This document shows, piece after piece, positions 16,940-26,800 of a DNA stretch of 51,673 nucleotides. This stretch comes from a virus. Position numbers and translations under genes: made by a program. The stretch is taken from positions 1 through 51,673 of the IMG/VR virus record IMGVR_UViG_3300045020_000143. One strand, given 5' to 3'. The notes under the pieces were generated by a model. It was not told the origin of the DNA and searched no databases. It saw only the letters and a program-made list of their open reading frames with translations. Position 1 is the stretch's first letter. Each line of letters starts with the position of its first letter.

Positions 16940-18999
16940 GTTTCGACAACCTGGCTCTAGGCTTCGGCGGTACTTCACGCTTTGCCGGCCAGCGTGGAAG
17001 AACAGCAGACGGGACAAGCCGAAGTGGCATTCGGTATCCCTCGCCCTTCTTCGACATCGGTCACACCTACCTGCCGCCTTCGGTCAAGGCGCTGCTCAGG
17101 TGGTGCCGGTACTACTACCTGGTCAATCCACTCATCAACTCGGTCATCCACAAGATGTCCGAGTACCCCATCACGGAAATCGTGATCGATGAGAAGGACC
17201 CCAAGATTCGTGGGAAGTGGGAGGAGCTTCTCGGCCAGCACCTGCGGTACCGAGCATTCCAAATCGAGTGCGGCCTCGACTACTACACCTACGGCATCTG
17301 CCTGGTGACGGTGCACTTCCCCTTCACGAAGTACCTCATCTGCCGGCACTGCAAGCACAAAGAGAAGGCCGCCAAGATGGAGTACAAGTGGCGGAACCTC
17401 GACTACATCATTGCGTGCGACAAGTGCGGCCTGGTCTCGCCGGCGCTGGTCCAGGACTTCTACGAGAGAGACATCCGCCGCATCCGTCTGCAGCGGTGGA
17501 ACCCCGAGTACGTCAACGTCGATCCGGGCTTCGGTGGAGCTGACCCGACCTACACCTTCGAGCTGCCTCTCCAGCTCCGCAACGACCTCCTCCTCGGCAA
17601 GAAGAACGTCCTCGACACCATCCCGGACGTCTTCGTGGAGGCGATGAAGAGGAACAAGTTCATTGCCTTCTCACCAGAGAACGTCTTCGTCCTGAGACGG
17701 CCCATCATCTCCCAGAAGGATGAGGGATGGGGGATGCCCCTCATCTTCCCGGTCCTCAAGGACACCTTCTACCTGCAGATCCTCCGCAAGGCTCAGGAGG
17801 CCATTGCCCAAGAGCACATCGTTCCTCTTCGGGTTCTCTTCCCCCAGGCAGGCAGTGCCACTTCGGATCCGTACACCACGATCAACCTCGATCAGTGGAA
17901 GACGCGGATGGAGAACGAGATTGCGAAGTGGAAGTACGACAACAACTACATCCCCATCCTGCCGCTGCCCATCGGCAACGAGACCATCGGCGGTGACGGT
18001 CGGGCTCTCATGCTCCACCAGGAGATGCAGGCTTGGTCGGACCAAATCGTGGCCGGCATGGGTGTGCCGAGAGAGTTCGTCTTCGGTGGCCTGACCTACT
18101 CCGGCTCGAACGTCTCGATGCGGATGGTCGAGAACATGTTCATCGGGTACCGCACCGACCACGAGAACATGCTGAACCAGTTCGTCATCCGGCGCATCGC
18201 CAACTTCATGGAGTGGCCGACGACCACGGCCCACATGCGCCGGTTCAAGATGGCGGACGACCTGCAGAGGGCCGCCCTCATCTTCCAGGCGAACCAGGCC
18301 ATGAAGGTGTCCGACCAGACCTTCCTCACCGAGCTGGACATGGATCCGGCTGTCGAGGAGCAGCGCCGCAACGCTGAGCTCGACAAGAGCCTCAAGTTCC
18401 AAGAGAAGATGCAGATCGCCCAGGCCCACGTTCAGGCCGAGGTTGCCGGCATCACAGCGAAGGCGCAGGCCGAAGCTGCTCAGCAGATGGCTCAGGCGAT
18501 GCCTGGCCAGGTGGGAGAGGGCGCCCCTCCAGGCGCTGGAGCAGAAGGTGGAGCGGATGCTCCTGGGGCAGAGGGTGGCCAACCTGGAATGCCCGGAGCA
18601 GAGGGCGGGGCTCAGACCGGCCAAGAGGGTGAGATGCAGGCCGGCGAAGACGTGATGCCAGGGATGCCGGCAGGTTCCACCGTCTCGGCGGAGAACGCTC
18701 AGGGAGCACCACAAGATGGCGTCCCACAGGCCGCGATGAGCCCACTCACCTTGGGTCAAAAGGGTGGGGGAGCGAACCTCATCTACATGGCCAAACGAGC
18801 GGCAGCTCAGCTCCAAAAGATGGATCCGCTGAACAAGATGATGGAGCTGAACAAGATGAAAGGTGCGAACCCTCAGCTCTACAGCATCGTCATCCAGATG
18901 ATGAACGAGTCTCAGGGCTCACAGGCAAATCCGCTCGACCCAATGCAGAGCCCGATGCCAACACAGAAGCCTTCCCGCCGCGTAGCTCAAGTGGGATGA
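16936..18999 (+). CDS. Portal protein with zinc-ribbon insertion
   Basis: A 687-residue protein consistent with a portal, the dodecameric ring for DNA entry. Features that fit are the early PPSVKALLRWCRYYYLVNPL helix, the mixed core, NVFVLRRPI followed by a stem-like region with GMPLIFPVLKD, and AGMGVPREFVFGG with NVSMRMVEN. The tail, from about residue 500, is a long Ala/Gln/Gly/Met-rich extension. Residues C136/C139 and C161/C164 form two CxxC pairs 22 residues apart, a zinc ribbon that portals normally lack. The GTG start overlaps the previous gene. The call rests on pattern and length, so it is strong but not absolute. Confidence 0.8.
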   Translation: MSFDNLALGFGGTSRFAGQRGRTADGTSRSGIRYPSPFFDIGHTYLPPSVKALLRWCRYYYLVNPLINSVIHKMSEYPITEIVIDEKDPKIRGKWEELLGQHLRYRAFQIECGLDYYTYGICLVTVHFPFTKYLICRHCKHKEKAAKMEYKWRNLDYIIACDKCGLVSPALVQDFYERDIRRIRLQRWNPEYVNVDPGFGGADPTYTFELPLQLRNDLLLGKKNVLDTIPDVFVEAMKRNKFIAFSPENVFVLRRPIISQKDEGWGMPLIFPVLKDTFYLQILRKAQEAIAQEHIVPLRVLFPQAGSATSDPYTTINLDQWKTRMENEIAKWKYDNNYIPILPLPIGNETIGGDGRALMLHQEMQAWSDQIVAGMGVPREFVFGGLTYSGSNVSMRMVENMFIGYRTDHENMLNQFVIRRIANFMEWPTTTAHMRRFKMADDLQRAALIFQANQAMKVSDQTFLTELDMDPAVEEQRRNAELDKSLKFQEKMQIAQAHVQAEVAGITAKAQAEAAQQMAQAMPGQVGEGAPPGAGAEGGADAPGAEGGQPGMPGAEGGAQTGQEGEMQAGEDVMPGMPAGSTVSAENAQGAPQDGVPQAAMSPLTLGQKGGGANLIYMAKRAAAQLQKMDPLNKMMELNKMKGANPQLYSIVIQMMNESQGSQANPLDPMQSPMPTQKPSRRVAQVG

Positions 19000-19010
19000 T
19001 CGGAGACACC

Positions 19011-19580
19011 ATGAAGAAGCTCGCCCTACTCGTCGCGTCTCTCCTCGCCCTGCCAGCATTCGCCGGCCCAGACTTCTCGTACGGTCCGAGCATGGGACTG
19101 GTCCGTGTCCACTTGAAGGATGCGCTCACCGGCAAGGCCTCCCAGGACGTTTTGAACGCAGGTGCTGGTGCTCAGTTCATGTGGAGCTTCTTCCCGGCCC
19201 AGTTCCCCATCCTGAACCAGAAGCTCGACCTGCTCAGCATCGGAGCTGCCGCCTTCTACGAGCACAAGACGGACGGCTCCCTCACGAGCTTCTCGGTGGC
19301 AGGATTGATCGGTACGGGCTCCGGTCTGCTCACCTTGGGCTTCGGACCAGACCTCTGGGCCAAGTACTACGGGCAGGATCCAAGCGGGGTCTTCACCGGG
19401 AACGTCAGCAAGGTGAACCTCTTCATGCTCTTGAGCATGGACCTGTTCCGTCTCTACGAGGTCATCAAGGGCGTGCCGACCCTGGACAACTTCATCATCC
19501 AGATCCTGAACCAGGAGGGCATCCAGGTTCCGCCGATGCCTCCTCCGGCAACGTCCATCGATCGAACCCCTCCTCCCTGA
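19011..19580 (+). CDS. Exported protein with signal peptide, 189 aa
   Basis: The ATG at 19011 has GGAG five bases upstream. It encodes a classic Sec signal peptide: MKK, a hydrophobic core LALLVASLLALPA, and an AFA cleavage site before GPDFSYGP. The mature part alternates hydrophobic and polar residues like beta strands (FFPAQFPILNQKLDLLSIGA, AGLIGTGSGLLTLGFGPDLW) and ends Pro-rich. An outer-membrane or periplasmic location in a diderm host is plausible. Lying between the portal and the RNA polymerase, it may be a lysis, superinfection-exclusion or envelope-modifying factor. Confidence 0.75.
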   Translation: MKKLALLVASLLALPAFAGPDFSYGPSMGLVRVHLKDALTGKASQDVLNAGAGAQFMWSFFPAQFPILNQKLDLLSIGAAAFYEHKTDGSLTSFSVAGLIGTGSGLLTLGFGPDLWAKYYGQDPSGVFTGNVSKVNLFMLLSMDLFRLYEVIKGVPTLDNFIIQILNQEGIQVPPMPPPATSIDRTPPP

Positions 19581-19589
19581 GGGCTAAGA

Positions 19590-19611
19590 GACAGGGCTCG
19601 AAAGCCCTGTC
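19590..19611. terminator. Hairpin between convergent genes
   Basis: A perfect 9-bp stem, GACAGGGCT and its complement, closed by a CGAA tetraloop, lies between the plus gene ending at 19580 and the minus gene ending at 19621. There is no good T-run in either direction, so it may need Rho or act mainly as a 3'-end stabiliser. Confidence 0.65.
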
Positions 19612-19620
19612 AGATTCCCC

Positions 19621-19863
19621 TCACTCGCCAGGTTCGGGGATTCCATCGCGAGGGGGGAAGCATGTTCGGATCTCCTTCAGGAGGCCGTGAGCATTTGCGA
19701 AGCAGTTGACGGTGGCCAACATCTTGGCCATCAACTCCGTAGGGGCGCCTTGGTGTTGCAGGCGCTGGTAGAAGTTGTATGTGACTCGCCAGCAGTCGAG
19801 AGACATCTCCTCCTGCTCGTTGATGTCGTCGACGTAGATCTGCTCATCGACATGGGAAGGCAT
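19621..19863 (-). CDS. Hypothetical protein, 80 aa
   Basis: Last gene of the minus island. The ATG at 19863 shares one base with the previous stop (TGATG) and has GAGGAGGG in front. The protein is acidic at the start (DEQIYVDDINEQEEM) and helical after that (WRVTYNFYQRLQHQGAP), with a few Cys but no clear metal motif. Unrecognised. Confidence 0.65.
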   Translation of the reverse strand: MPSHVDEQIYVDDINEQEEMSLDCWRVTYNFYQRLQHQGAPTELMAKMLATVNCFANAHGLLKEIRTCFPPRDGIPEPGE

Positions 19864-20204
19864 CAACCCTCCTCTCCATCAAGCTTGGCGTCACACGCTG
19901 TACAGAACCTTGGTTCTTCATCTCCATCGAAGTACTGGTCTTCGTACACGGAGACAGTAGCGAACTCGGCGACACACCAGAGATGCAGCTTGGCAACTGC
20001 ATGCTGCGGCTCAATGGCCGTGCTCTCGACGATTGACGGCTGACCGGTCTTCTTGTTTCGACCAGCTCTGCCGATGAAGAGTTCGATGCACTCGTCTCCC
20101 TCTTCTATGGTCTCGCCACAGTTGTCACAGTCGAGGAAGGGGACGGGTGTTGGTGCAACGGGTGCTACTTGAGGCGGTCCGTAGCTCCATGCGGAGTCGG
20201 CCAT
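19863..20204 (-). CDS. Zinc-binding microprotein, 113 aa
   Basis: ATG start with AGGAGGGTGA directly upstream. Two CxxC pairs frame the core, DCDNCGE near residue 27 and FCTACDAKL near the end, with HLWC between them, giving a treble-clef or zinc-ribbon arrangement. The N-terminal 20 residues are Pro/Ala/Val-rich. No enzymatic motif. Unknown function; possibly a nucleic-acid or host-protein binder. Confidence 0.7.
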   Translation of the reverse strand: MADSAWSYGPPQVAPVAPTPVPFLDCDNCGETIEEGDECIELFIGRAGRNKKTGQPSIVESTAIEPQHAVAKLHLWCVAEFATVSVYEDQYFDGDEEPRFCTACDAKLDGEEG

Positions 20205-20555
20205 TCACCCTCCTGGTTTCCGCAACACGAGCTGGAGAACGATGCCTTCGCTATTGCACTTGGTGCAGTTCCCGGAGTGATAGAACCCAGGAAGCACTCG
20301 GTCCTTCTCTTTGGGCTTCAGGCAGCCGAAGCATTCCCATCCCACCGTCCATCCATTCGCCTGTTGGATCTGCACCCATTGGTGCATGTGGGGACACGTT
20401 CCGCAGTCGTACGGTCGGTCACAGAGTCCCCTGATTGGGATCCCACCATCACTTGGATCTGCCTGGTCGAAGATGGGCTTGCCCAATGGAGTGAACTGCC
20501 CGCCATTGGACCCGAAGTAGATCGGGCAGAACGCCACCTTGACGGGGTGCTCCAT
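20205..20555 (-). CDS. Zinc-binding microprotein, 116 aa
   Basis: Begins at an ATG directly abutting the stop of the 30-residue gene upstream and ends two bases before the next ATG. It contains two likely metal sites: CDRPYDCGTCPHMHQW and WECFGC with a distal NCTKCNSEG. The arrangement resembles small zinc-ribbon phage proteins of unknown function. Its coupling to neighbours on both sides supports a real operon. Confidence 0.7.
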   Translation of the reverse strand: MEHPVKVAFCPIYFGSNGGQFTPLGKPIFDQADPSDGGIPIRGLCDRPYDCGTCPHMHQWVQIQQANGWTVGWECFGCLKPKEKDRVLPGFYHSGNCTKCNSEGIVLQLVLRKPGG

Positions 20556-20648
20556 CTACCCCTCCGCGAATCGGTACCACATGCTGAAGAGTCTATCGAC
20601 CACGTACGACAACGCGTACGTGAAGAGGCTCCACAAGAAGAGCTTCAC
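20556..20648 (-). CDS. 30-aa membrane-type micropeptide
   Basis: GTG start at 20648 preceded by AGAAGGAG, stop TAG directly abutting the next ATG. The product begins MKLFLWSLFTYALSYVV and ends in a charged DRLFSMWYRFAEG, so it is probably a single-span or amphipathic peptide. Too short for statistical proof; the ribosome binding site, precise junction and element B 35 bases upstream make it credible. Confidence 0.5.
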   Translation of the reverse strand: MKLFLWSLFTYALSYVVDRLFSMWYRFAEG

Positions 20649-20682
20649 TTCTTCTCCTTCTGAGTTGAAAGACAGCCTTTGT

Positions 20683-20699
20683 CTCTACACTCTTATCCC
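20683..20699 (-). promoter_or_regulatory. 17-nt GGSATAAG element, copy B
   Basis: Minus strand GGGATAAGAGTGTAGAG, 35 bases upstream of the GTG at 20648 that opens the zinc microprotein island. It matches copies A, C and D over the GG-ATAAG core and the following T-TAG. Candidate promoter or operator. Confidence 0.6.
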
Positions 20700-20720
20700 A
20701 AAGAAACCATTAGGCTTTGA

Positions 20721-20750
20721 TTGACCACCTGTCTTGCGGTCCTGTACCTT
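20721..20750 (+). promoter_or_regulatory. Weak candidate promoter upstream of RNA polymerase gene
   Basis: TTGACC at 20721-20726 and TACCTT at 20745-20750 with 18 bases between, in the 196-base gap before the polymerase gene. The leader that would result is about 90 bases and contains no other recognisable element. Low confidence. Confidence 0.3.
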
Positions 20751-20844
20751 TGGACTGACCGACAAGGCTCAAGAACCTCTTCTGTGCAACAGGTAGAGCC
20801 CCGGTTGTCGTTCTCTAGCTTCGCCGCACAGGGTGAGGACCAAA

Positions 20845-23800
20845 GTGGATCTGCTGACGCCCGAGAAGTCTTTCGAGAACCTCAAGACCGACGTTCTCAA
20901 GGCGATTCAATCCCACTTCCCCTACGAGGGCCGGCGTCAGAGCGTGCAGCTTGGGAACCTCCGAGTCGAGGACAAGCTCAGCCAGGATGACATCCACAGC
21001 CAGGCAGAGGTCAAAGACAAGGATGGCACCTGGGGTGTGCCCATTCGTGGTGACCTGACACTCATCGACAAGAACACTGGGAAAGTCGTCGACACGAAGA
21101 AGAACGCTGTCCTGGCTCGTCTCCCCAAGCTCACCAACCGTTACAGCTTCATCGTCAACGGCAGTGAGTACCAGATCGATCACCTCTTCCGGCTGAAGTC
21201 GGGTGCCTACGCTCGCATCCAGAGGAACGGTGACCTGGAGACGGAGTTCAACCTCTCCAACCCCAGTCGTCTGGCCGGGGACAACTTCTCGGTGAAGCTG
21301 GACCGGGAGAACAAGAAGTTCTCCCTGAAGTACGGCGACGCTCACATCCCTCTCTACCCAATCCTCAAGAGCATGGGCGTCTCTGACGAACAGCTCGAAC
21401 ACGATTGGGGCAAGGCCATCTTCGAGGCCAACAAGCCGAAGAACGACAAGAAGATGCTGTCGGGCCTGCACAGCTTCTGGAAGCGGACCGTGGAAGATCC
21501 AGAGGGCCCACGGCCCCATGACGTTGGGGACTACGGGAAGTACGTCCACAGCCTCTTCTCCAAGACCACCATCCGCCCTGACACGACGGCGCTCACCCTG
21601 GGCAAGCCCTTCACCACTGTGAACGGTGACGCTCTGGCGATTGCAGCCAAGAAGATTCTCGGCATCTCCCGTGGCGAACAGAAGCCGGACGATCGGGACA
21701 GCTTGGCCTTCAAGGAGATTGTCTCCGTCGAGGACTTCATCCCAGAGAAGATCAACAAGGCCGAGCGGAGCATCCGCCACCACATCCGGAAGAACGTCGA
21801 CCACAAGCTGAGCGTGGGCGACATCGTCTCTCCCGATCTCTTCAACCGCCCCATCCACGAGTTCTTCACCAAGGGTGGCTCGGTGGCGGAGCGGTCGGAT
21901 CAGACGAACCCCATTCAGATGCTGTCGGAGAGTCGCAAGACGACTCTGATGTCCAAGGACTTCGGTGGCATCAAGGGCGACCACAACCTCACCACCGAAA
22001 TGCAGGTGGTGAACCCCAGCCACTTCGGGTTCCTCGACCCGATGCACACCCCGGAGTCGGAGCGCACTGGCATCACTCTCCACCTCTCAGCGAACGCCAG
22101 GAAGAACGGCAAGGACCTGGAGACACCGGTCTACGACGTAGCCACCGGCAAGATTACCCACATGCCGGTCATCAAGTTCCATCAGGCGATGGCCGTCCTA
22201 CCGGACCAGGTGAAGTGGGTGGATGGGAAGCCGGTCCCCATCGCCAAGATGGTGAAGGTCAAGCTGCCAGGTGGGGACATCGAGGAGCGACCGTTCACCG
22301 AGGCCGGGTACGTCATGCCCTCCTCCAAGGGTCTCTTCGACTACGCCTCGAACCTCATCCCCTTCCTGCCCACCGACCAGGGCAACCGCGTCTCGATGGC
22401 GGACAAGCAGTTGGAGCAGGCCATCTCCCTGAAGCACAGGGAGGCTCCCTTCGTTCAGTCGAAGACCGATGCTGAGGACCCGACTCACACCTTCGAGAAG
22501 GTGGTGGGTCAGACCGTCACGACCAACGCCCCAGTGAGTGGCAAGGTCACCAAGGTTGGGAAGGACACCATCACCATCGGTGAGGGGAAGGACGCAAAGG
22601 TCGTCCAGCTCTACAACCACTTCCCGCTCAACGACCCCAAGGGAATGATGCACTCCCTGCCCATCGTCCATGAGGGTGAAGAGGTCAAGAAGGGTCAGGT
22701 CATCGCCGACAACAACTTCACGGCCAAGGGTGTGCTGGCCGTGGGGACCAACCTTCGGGTCGGCTACATCCCCTACAAGGGCTACAACTTTGAAGACGGC
22801 ATCGTAATCTCCGACAGCGCAGCCAAGAAGCTGACCTCGGAGCATCTCTACAAGAAGGATCTGGAGCTGGACCCGACCAATGACACGGTCTCCAAGTCCA
22901 AGTTCAAGGCCTTCTCCGTTGTGAAGTCCCAGCAGATGTCCAAGGAGCAATGGGACAACATCGACGATGACGGGGTCATCAAGCCTGGAACTCGGGTGAA
23001 GCCAGGTCAGGTTCTCATTGCGGCCTTGGGGAAGAACACGACCACCCGTCAGGGTCACGCCCTCGCTGCTCTGGGCAAGAGAGCCTTCAGTCCCTGGAAG
23101 AACAAGAGCCTGACTTGGGACGAAGACCACGAGGGTGTGGTCACCAAGGTGGTTCGCTCACCCAGCGACAAGAACATCCGCGTCTACGTGAAGACTGAAG
23201 AGCCGGCGGTGGTCGGCGACAAGCTCACTGGCCGTCACGGCAACAAGGGCATCATCACCCGAATCCTTCCCGACCACGAGATGCCCCACACCCTGGACAA
23301 CGGGGAGAAGAGGCACCTGGAGGTCCTGCTCAATCCCTCAGGAGTCCCGACCCGTATCAACGTCGGCCAGATGTTGGAGACAGCCGCTGGGAAGATTGCG
23401 GAGAAGACCGGCAAGACCTACGTCGTGAACAACTTTGCTGGCCCGGACCACGACTACCGCCAGCAGGTGATGGATGACCTGAAGAAGCACGGTCTCAGTG
23501 ACGAGGAGACCGTCTACGATCCCCACGACGTCCGGAAGCCGTTGGGTTCGGTCCTGGTTGGACCCCAGTACATCCTGAAGCTCAAGCATCAGGTCGAGAA
23601 GAAGCTCACTGCCCGTGGTGGTGGGACTTCAGTTGAAGGGCGTGGCCTGCCCTATGACGCGGACAGGCAACCGAGGAAGGGCGGTCAGCACGGAGGTCAG
23701 GGCTTCGGTCAGCTCGACATCTATACCCTGCTTGGTCACAACGCCCGCCACAACATCCGAGAGATGGCGACGTACAAGTCGGACATGCAGGATGCGACCT

Positions 23801-26800
23801 TCTGGTCCATCGTGCAGCAGGGAGATCCAATCCCTCCGCCACGCATCCCCTTCAGCTACCAGAAGTTCACCTCTCTGCTTCAGGGCCTGGGGGTCAACGT
23901 CTCGAAGGACGGAACGGCTGTTCGACTCCTGCCGATGACGAACAAGGAGATCCTCCACCTCGCCGGCAATGGAAGGAACGAAATCAAGGAAGGCAACAAG
24001 ACCATCATCTCGAAGAACCTGAAGCCCGAGGCCGGAGGGCTCTTCGACATCCACGCCACTGGTGGAATGGATGGAGACAAGTGGGCCTTCATGAAGCTCA
24101 CCGAGCCCGTCCCCAATCCCATCTTCGTGGGTCAGAACAACCGTCCAGGCCCAGTGCCCGTGTTGCTTGGACTGAAGATGTCCGAAGTCGACGACATCAT
24201 GTCTGGCAAGAGGAACCTGGAGGGGAAGGTCGGAGGAGCTGGAATCGAAGCAGCCCTCAAGAAGATCGACGTTCCCAAGGAGATTGCTGCCCTCAAGGCT
24301 GAACTGCCGCATCTCGGTGGTACGACGCTGGACCGGGCCAACAAGAAGCTGAAGTACCTTCTGGCTCTGAAGGACGCTGGGCTGCAGCCACATGAGGCCT
24401 ACATCCTCCACAACATCCCGGTCATCCCGCCCAAGTTCCGACCGGCCATTCCGACCGCCAAGGGCGACATCAACTACGGTCCCCTCAACGGCCTCTATAA
24501 GAACATCGCTCTGCTCAACGGCAAGCTGAAGGATCGCATCAAGGAGCTGGGTGAGGAGCATCAACACCCGGTTCGAGCTCAGCTCTGGGACGCTGTGAGA
24601 GCTCTGGAGAGCATCGGCAACTACAAGCCGGTGTACGACGTGGACTCCAGTGGCAATCGGGAGCTGAAGGGCATCCTGGACATCATCGGGGGCGGCACTG
24701 GAGAGCAGCCGAAGGAAGGCTACTTCCAGAAGCACCTGGTGAAGCGCCGGCAAGACCTGTCCATTCGATCCACCGTCATCCCAGAGCCGGCCATGGGCAT
24801 CGACGAGGTGGGTCTCCCACGGCATGCGGCGATGGAGCTCTACAAGCCCTTCGTCGTAGCCCAGCTTGGGAAGTGGAGTGTGGATCCGCTTCGCGCTCAG
24901 GAAGAGATCAAGAAGGACACGCCTTTGGCCTTGAAGGCACTCGAAGCGGCTGTCGAGGACAGGCCCATCATCCTCAAGCGTGACCCAGTTCTCCACAAGT
25001 TCTCAGTCATGGCCTTCAAGCCCAAGATCATCGAGGGCAAGGCCATCCAGATCCATCCGCTGGTGACCGGTGGGTTCAATGCCGACTTCGACGGCGACAC
25101 GATGGCCGGCACTGTGCCGATGTCCCAGGAGGCCGTGGAGGAGGCTCGGAACATGTTCCCCTCCAAGAACCTCTACAGTCCGACGACCGGTCAGGTCATG
25201 TACGGTCCGAGCCAGGAGTCCCTCCTCGGTCTGCACATGCTCTCGAAGTGGGGCAAAGACTCCGGCAAGACATATGACTCGGTCACCAGCCTCTCAAAGG
25301 CTGTGGACAAGGGAGAGATTCACGTCTCGGATCCGGTTCGGGTGAAGGGGCTCTTCGGTGGGAAGCCGACAACGTTCGGTCGGATCCTGATTGAGTCCCG
25401 CCTCCCACGAGGCTTCAAGCACAGCTCGGAGATTCTCCACAGCCCCGAGTTCGAGGCGACCAGCAAGACCCTCAGCGGGAAGATCACCCCGCTCCTGGCC
25501 TCTGCTCACACCGAGGACTTCGCCAAGTCCATCAATGAACTCAAGGACTTGGGCAACGAGTACTCCTACAAGCTGGGGTTCTCCATCGGCCTCAAGGACC
25601 TGGCTCCGTTGAAGGAGCGAGGTGCCATCCTGGCTGCCGCCCACGCGAAGGCGGATACAGCCAAGAAGATCACCAACAAGGACGAACGCGACAAGGCTCT
25701 GGTCAACATCTACACCGACGCCACGAACCAGATCGACGAGGCCACCAAGAAGGCCCTCTCCGGCAGCAGCAACCGTTTGGCCCAGATGGTCTTCTCTGGA
25801 GCCAGAGGAAAGCCTGGTCAGCTCAGGCAGATGATTGCGGCCCCGATGCTGATGCAGGACTCCACCAACAGGACCATCCCTGTCCCGGTGACGAAGTCCT
25901 ACTCCGAAGGTCTGGACATCGGCGACTACTGGTTGGCCCAACACGGGGCCAGAAAAGGCACCCTACAGCGAGCTCAGGGAACCAGAGACCCTGGTGCCAT
26001 CTCGAAGGACATCCTCAACTCGACGATGGCCACTCTCATCGTCTCCAACGATTGCGACACCCATCAGGGGCTCCTGATGGACATCAACCACAAGGACCTG
26101 CACGATCGATACACCTCAGCCCCCTACAAGCTTCGGGACGGGACCGTCATCAAGGCTGGGACCCTGGTGACTCCAGAGATCTCCTCCCGTCTTCGGAACA
26201 ACAAGATCGACAAGGTGATGGTCCGTTCTCCGCTCAAGTGCGAGCACGGGGACGGCATCTGTGCGAAGTGCTTCGGCCTCAACGAGAACGGAAAGCTCCA
26301 CGACGTGGGTACCAACATTGGGGTCCTGGCTGGTCAGGCCCTCGGTGAGCCGGCAGTTCAGATGGCCATGGATGCCTTCCACTCGGGTGGCATCGCCTCT
26401 TCAGAACGCGGAGCCAAGTCAGTCGACCGCTTCACCCGTCTCAAGACTCTCTTGGAGATGCCAGAGACGATTCGAGATCAGGCCACCATCGCGATGGCCA
26501 CTGGGAAGATCGAAGACATCAAGAAGGACCCAGTCGGTGGTCTCGACATCTTCATCAACGGTCTGAAGCACCTGGTTCCGAAGCACCTCATCAGCGACAA
26601 GATCAAGCCAGGCATGGAGATGAAGAAGGGGGAGCCTCTGTCTGAGGGCCACATCAACCCCCACCACCTTCTCAATGCCACCAAGGACATCCATGCAGTC
26701 CAGAACCATCTCGTGAGAGAGATGCAGGAGGGTCTGTACGAGAAGGAGGGTGTGCGCCGGCGCAACGTCGAGGTGGCAGTTCGTGCCGTCACGAACCTCA

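Noticed and set aside
20649-20844. tRNA or small RNA in the gap before the RNA polymerase gene
   Set aside because: I see no acceptor-stem pairing or T-loop consensus on either strand; the gap holds only element B, the end of the micropeptide leader and a weak promoter-like pair.
20815-22083. 422-codon minus-strand frame opposite the RNA polymerase start
   Set aside because: The plus strand encodes clear RNA polymerase motifs through this whole region.
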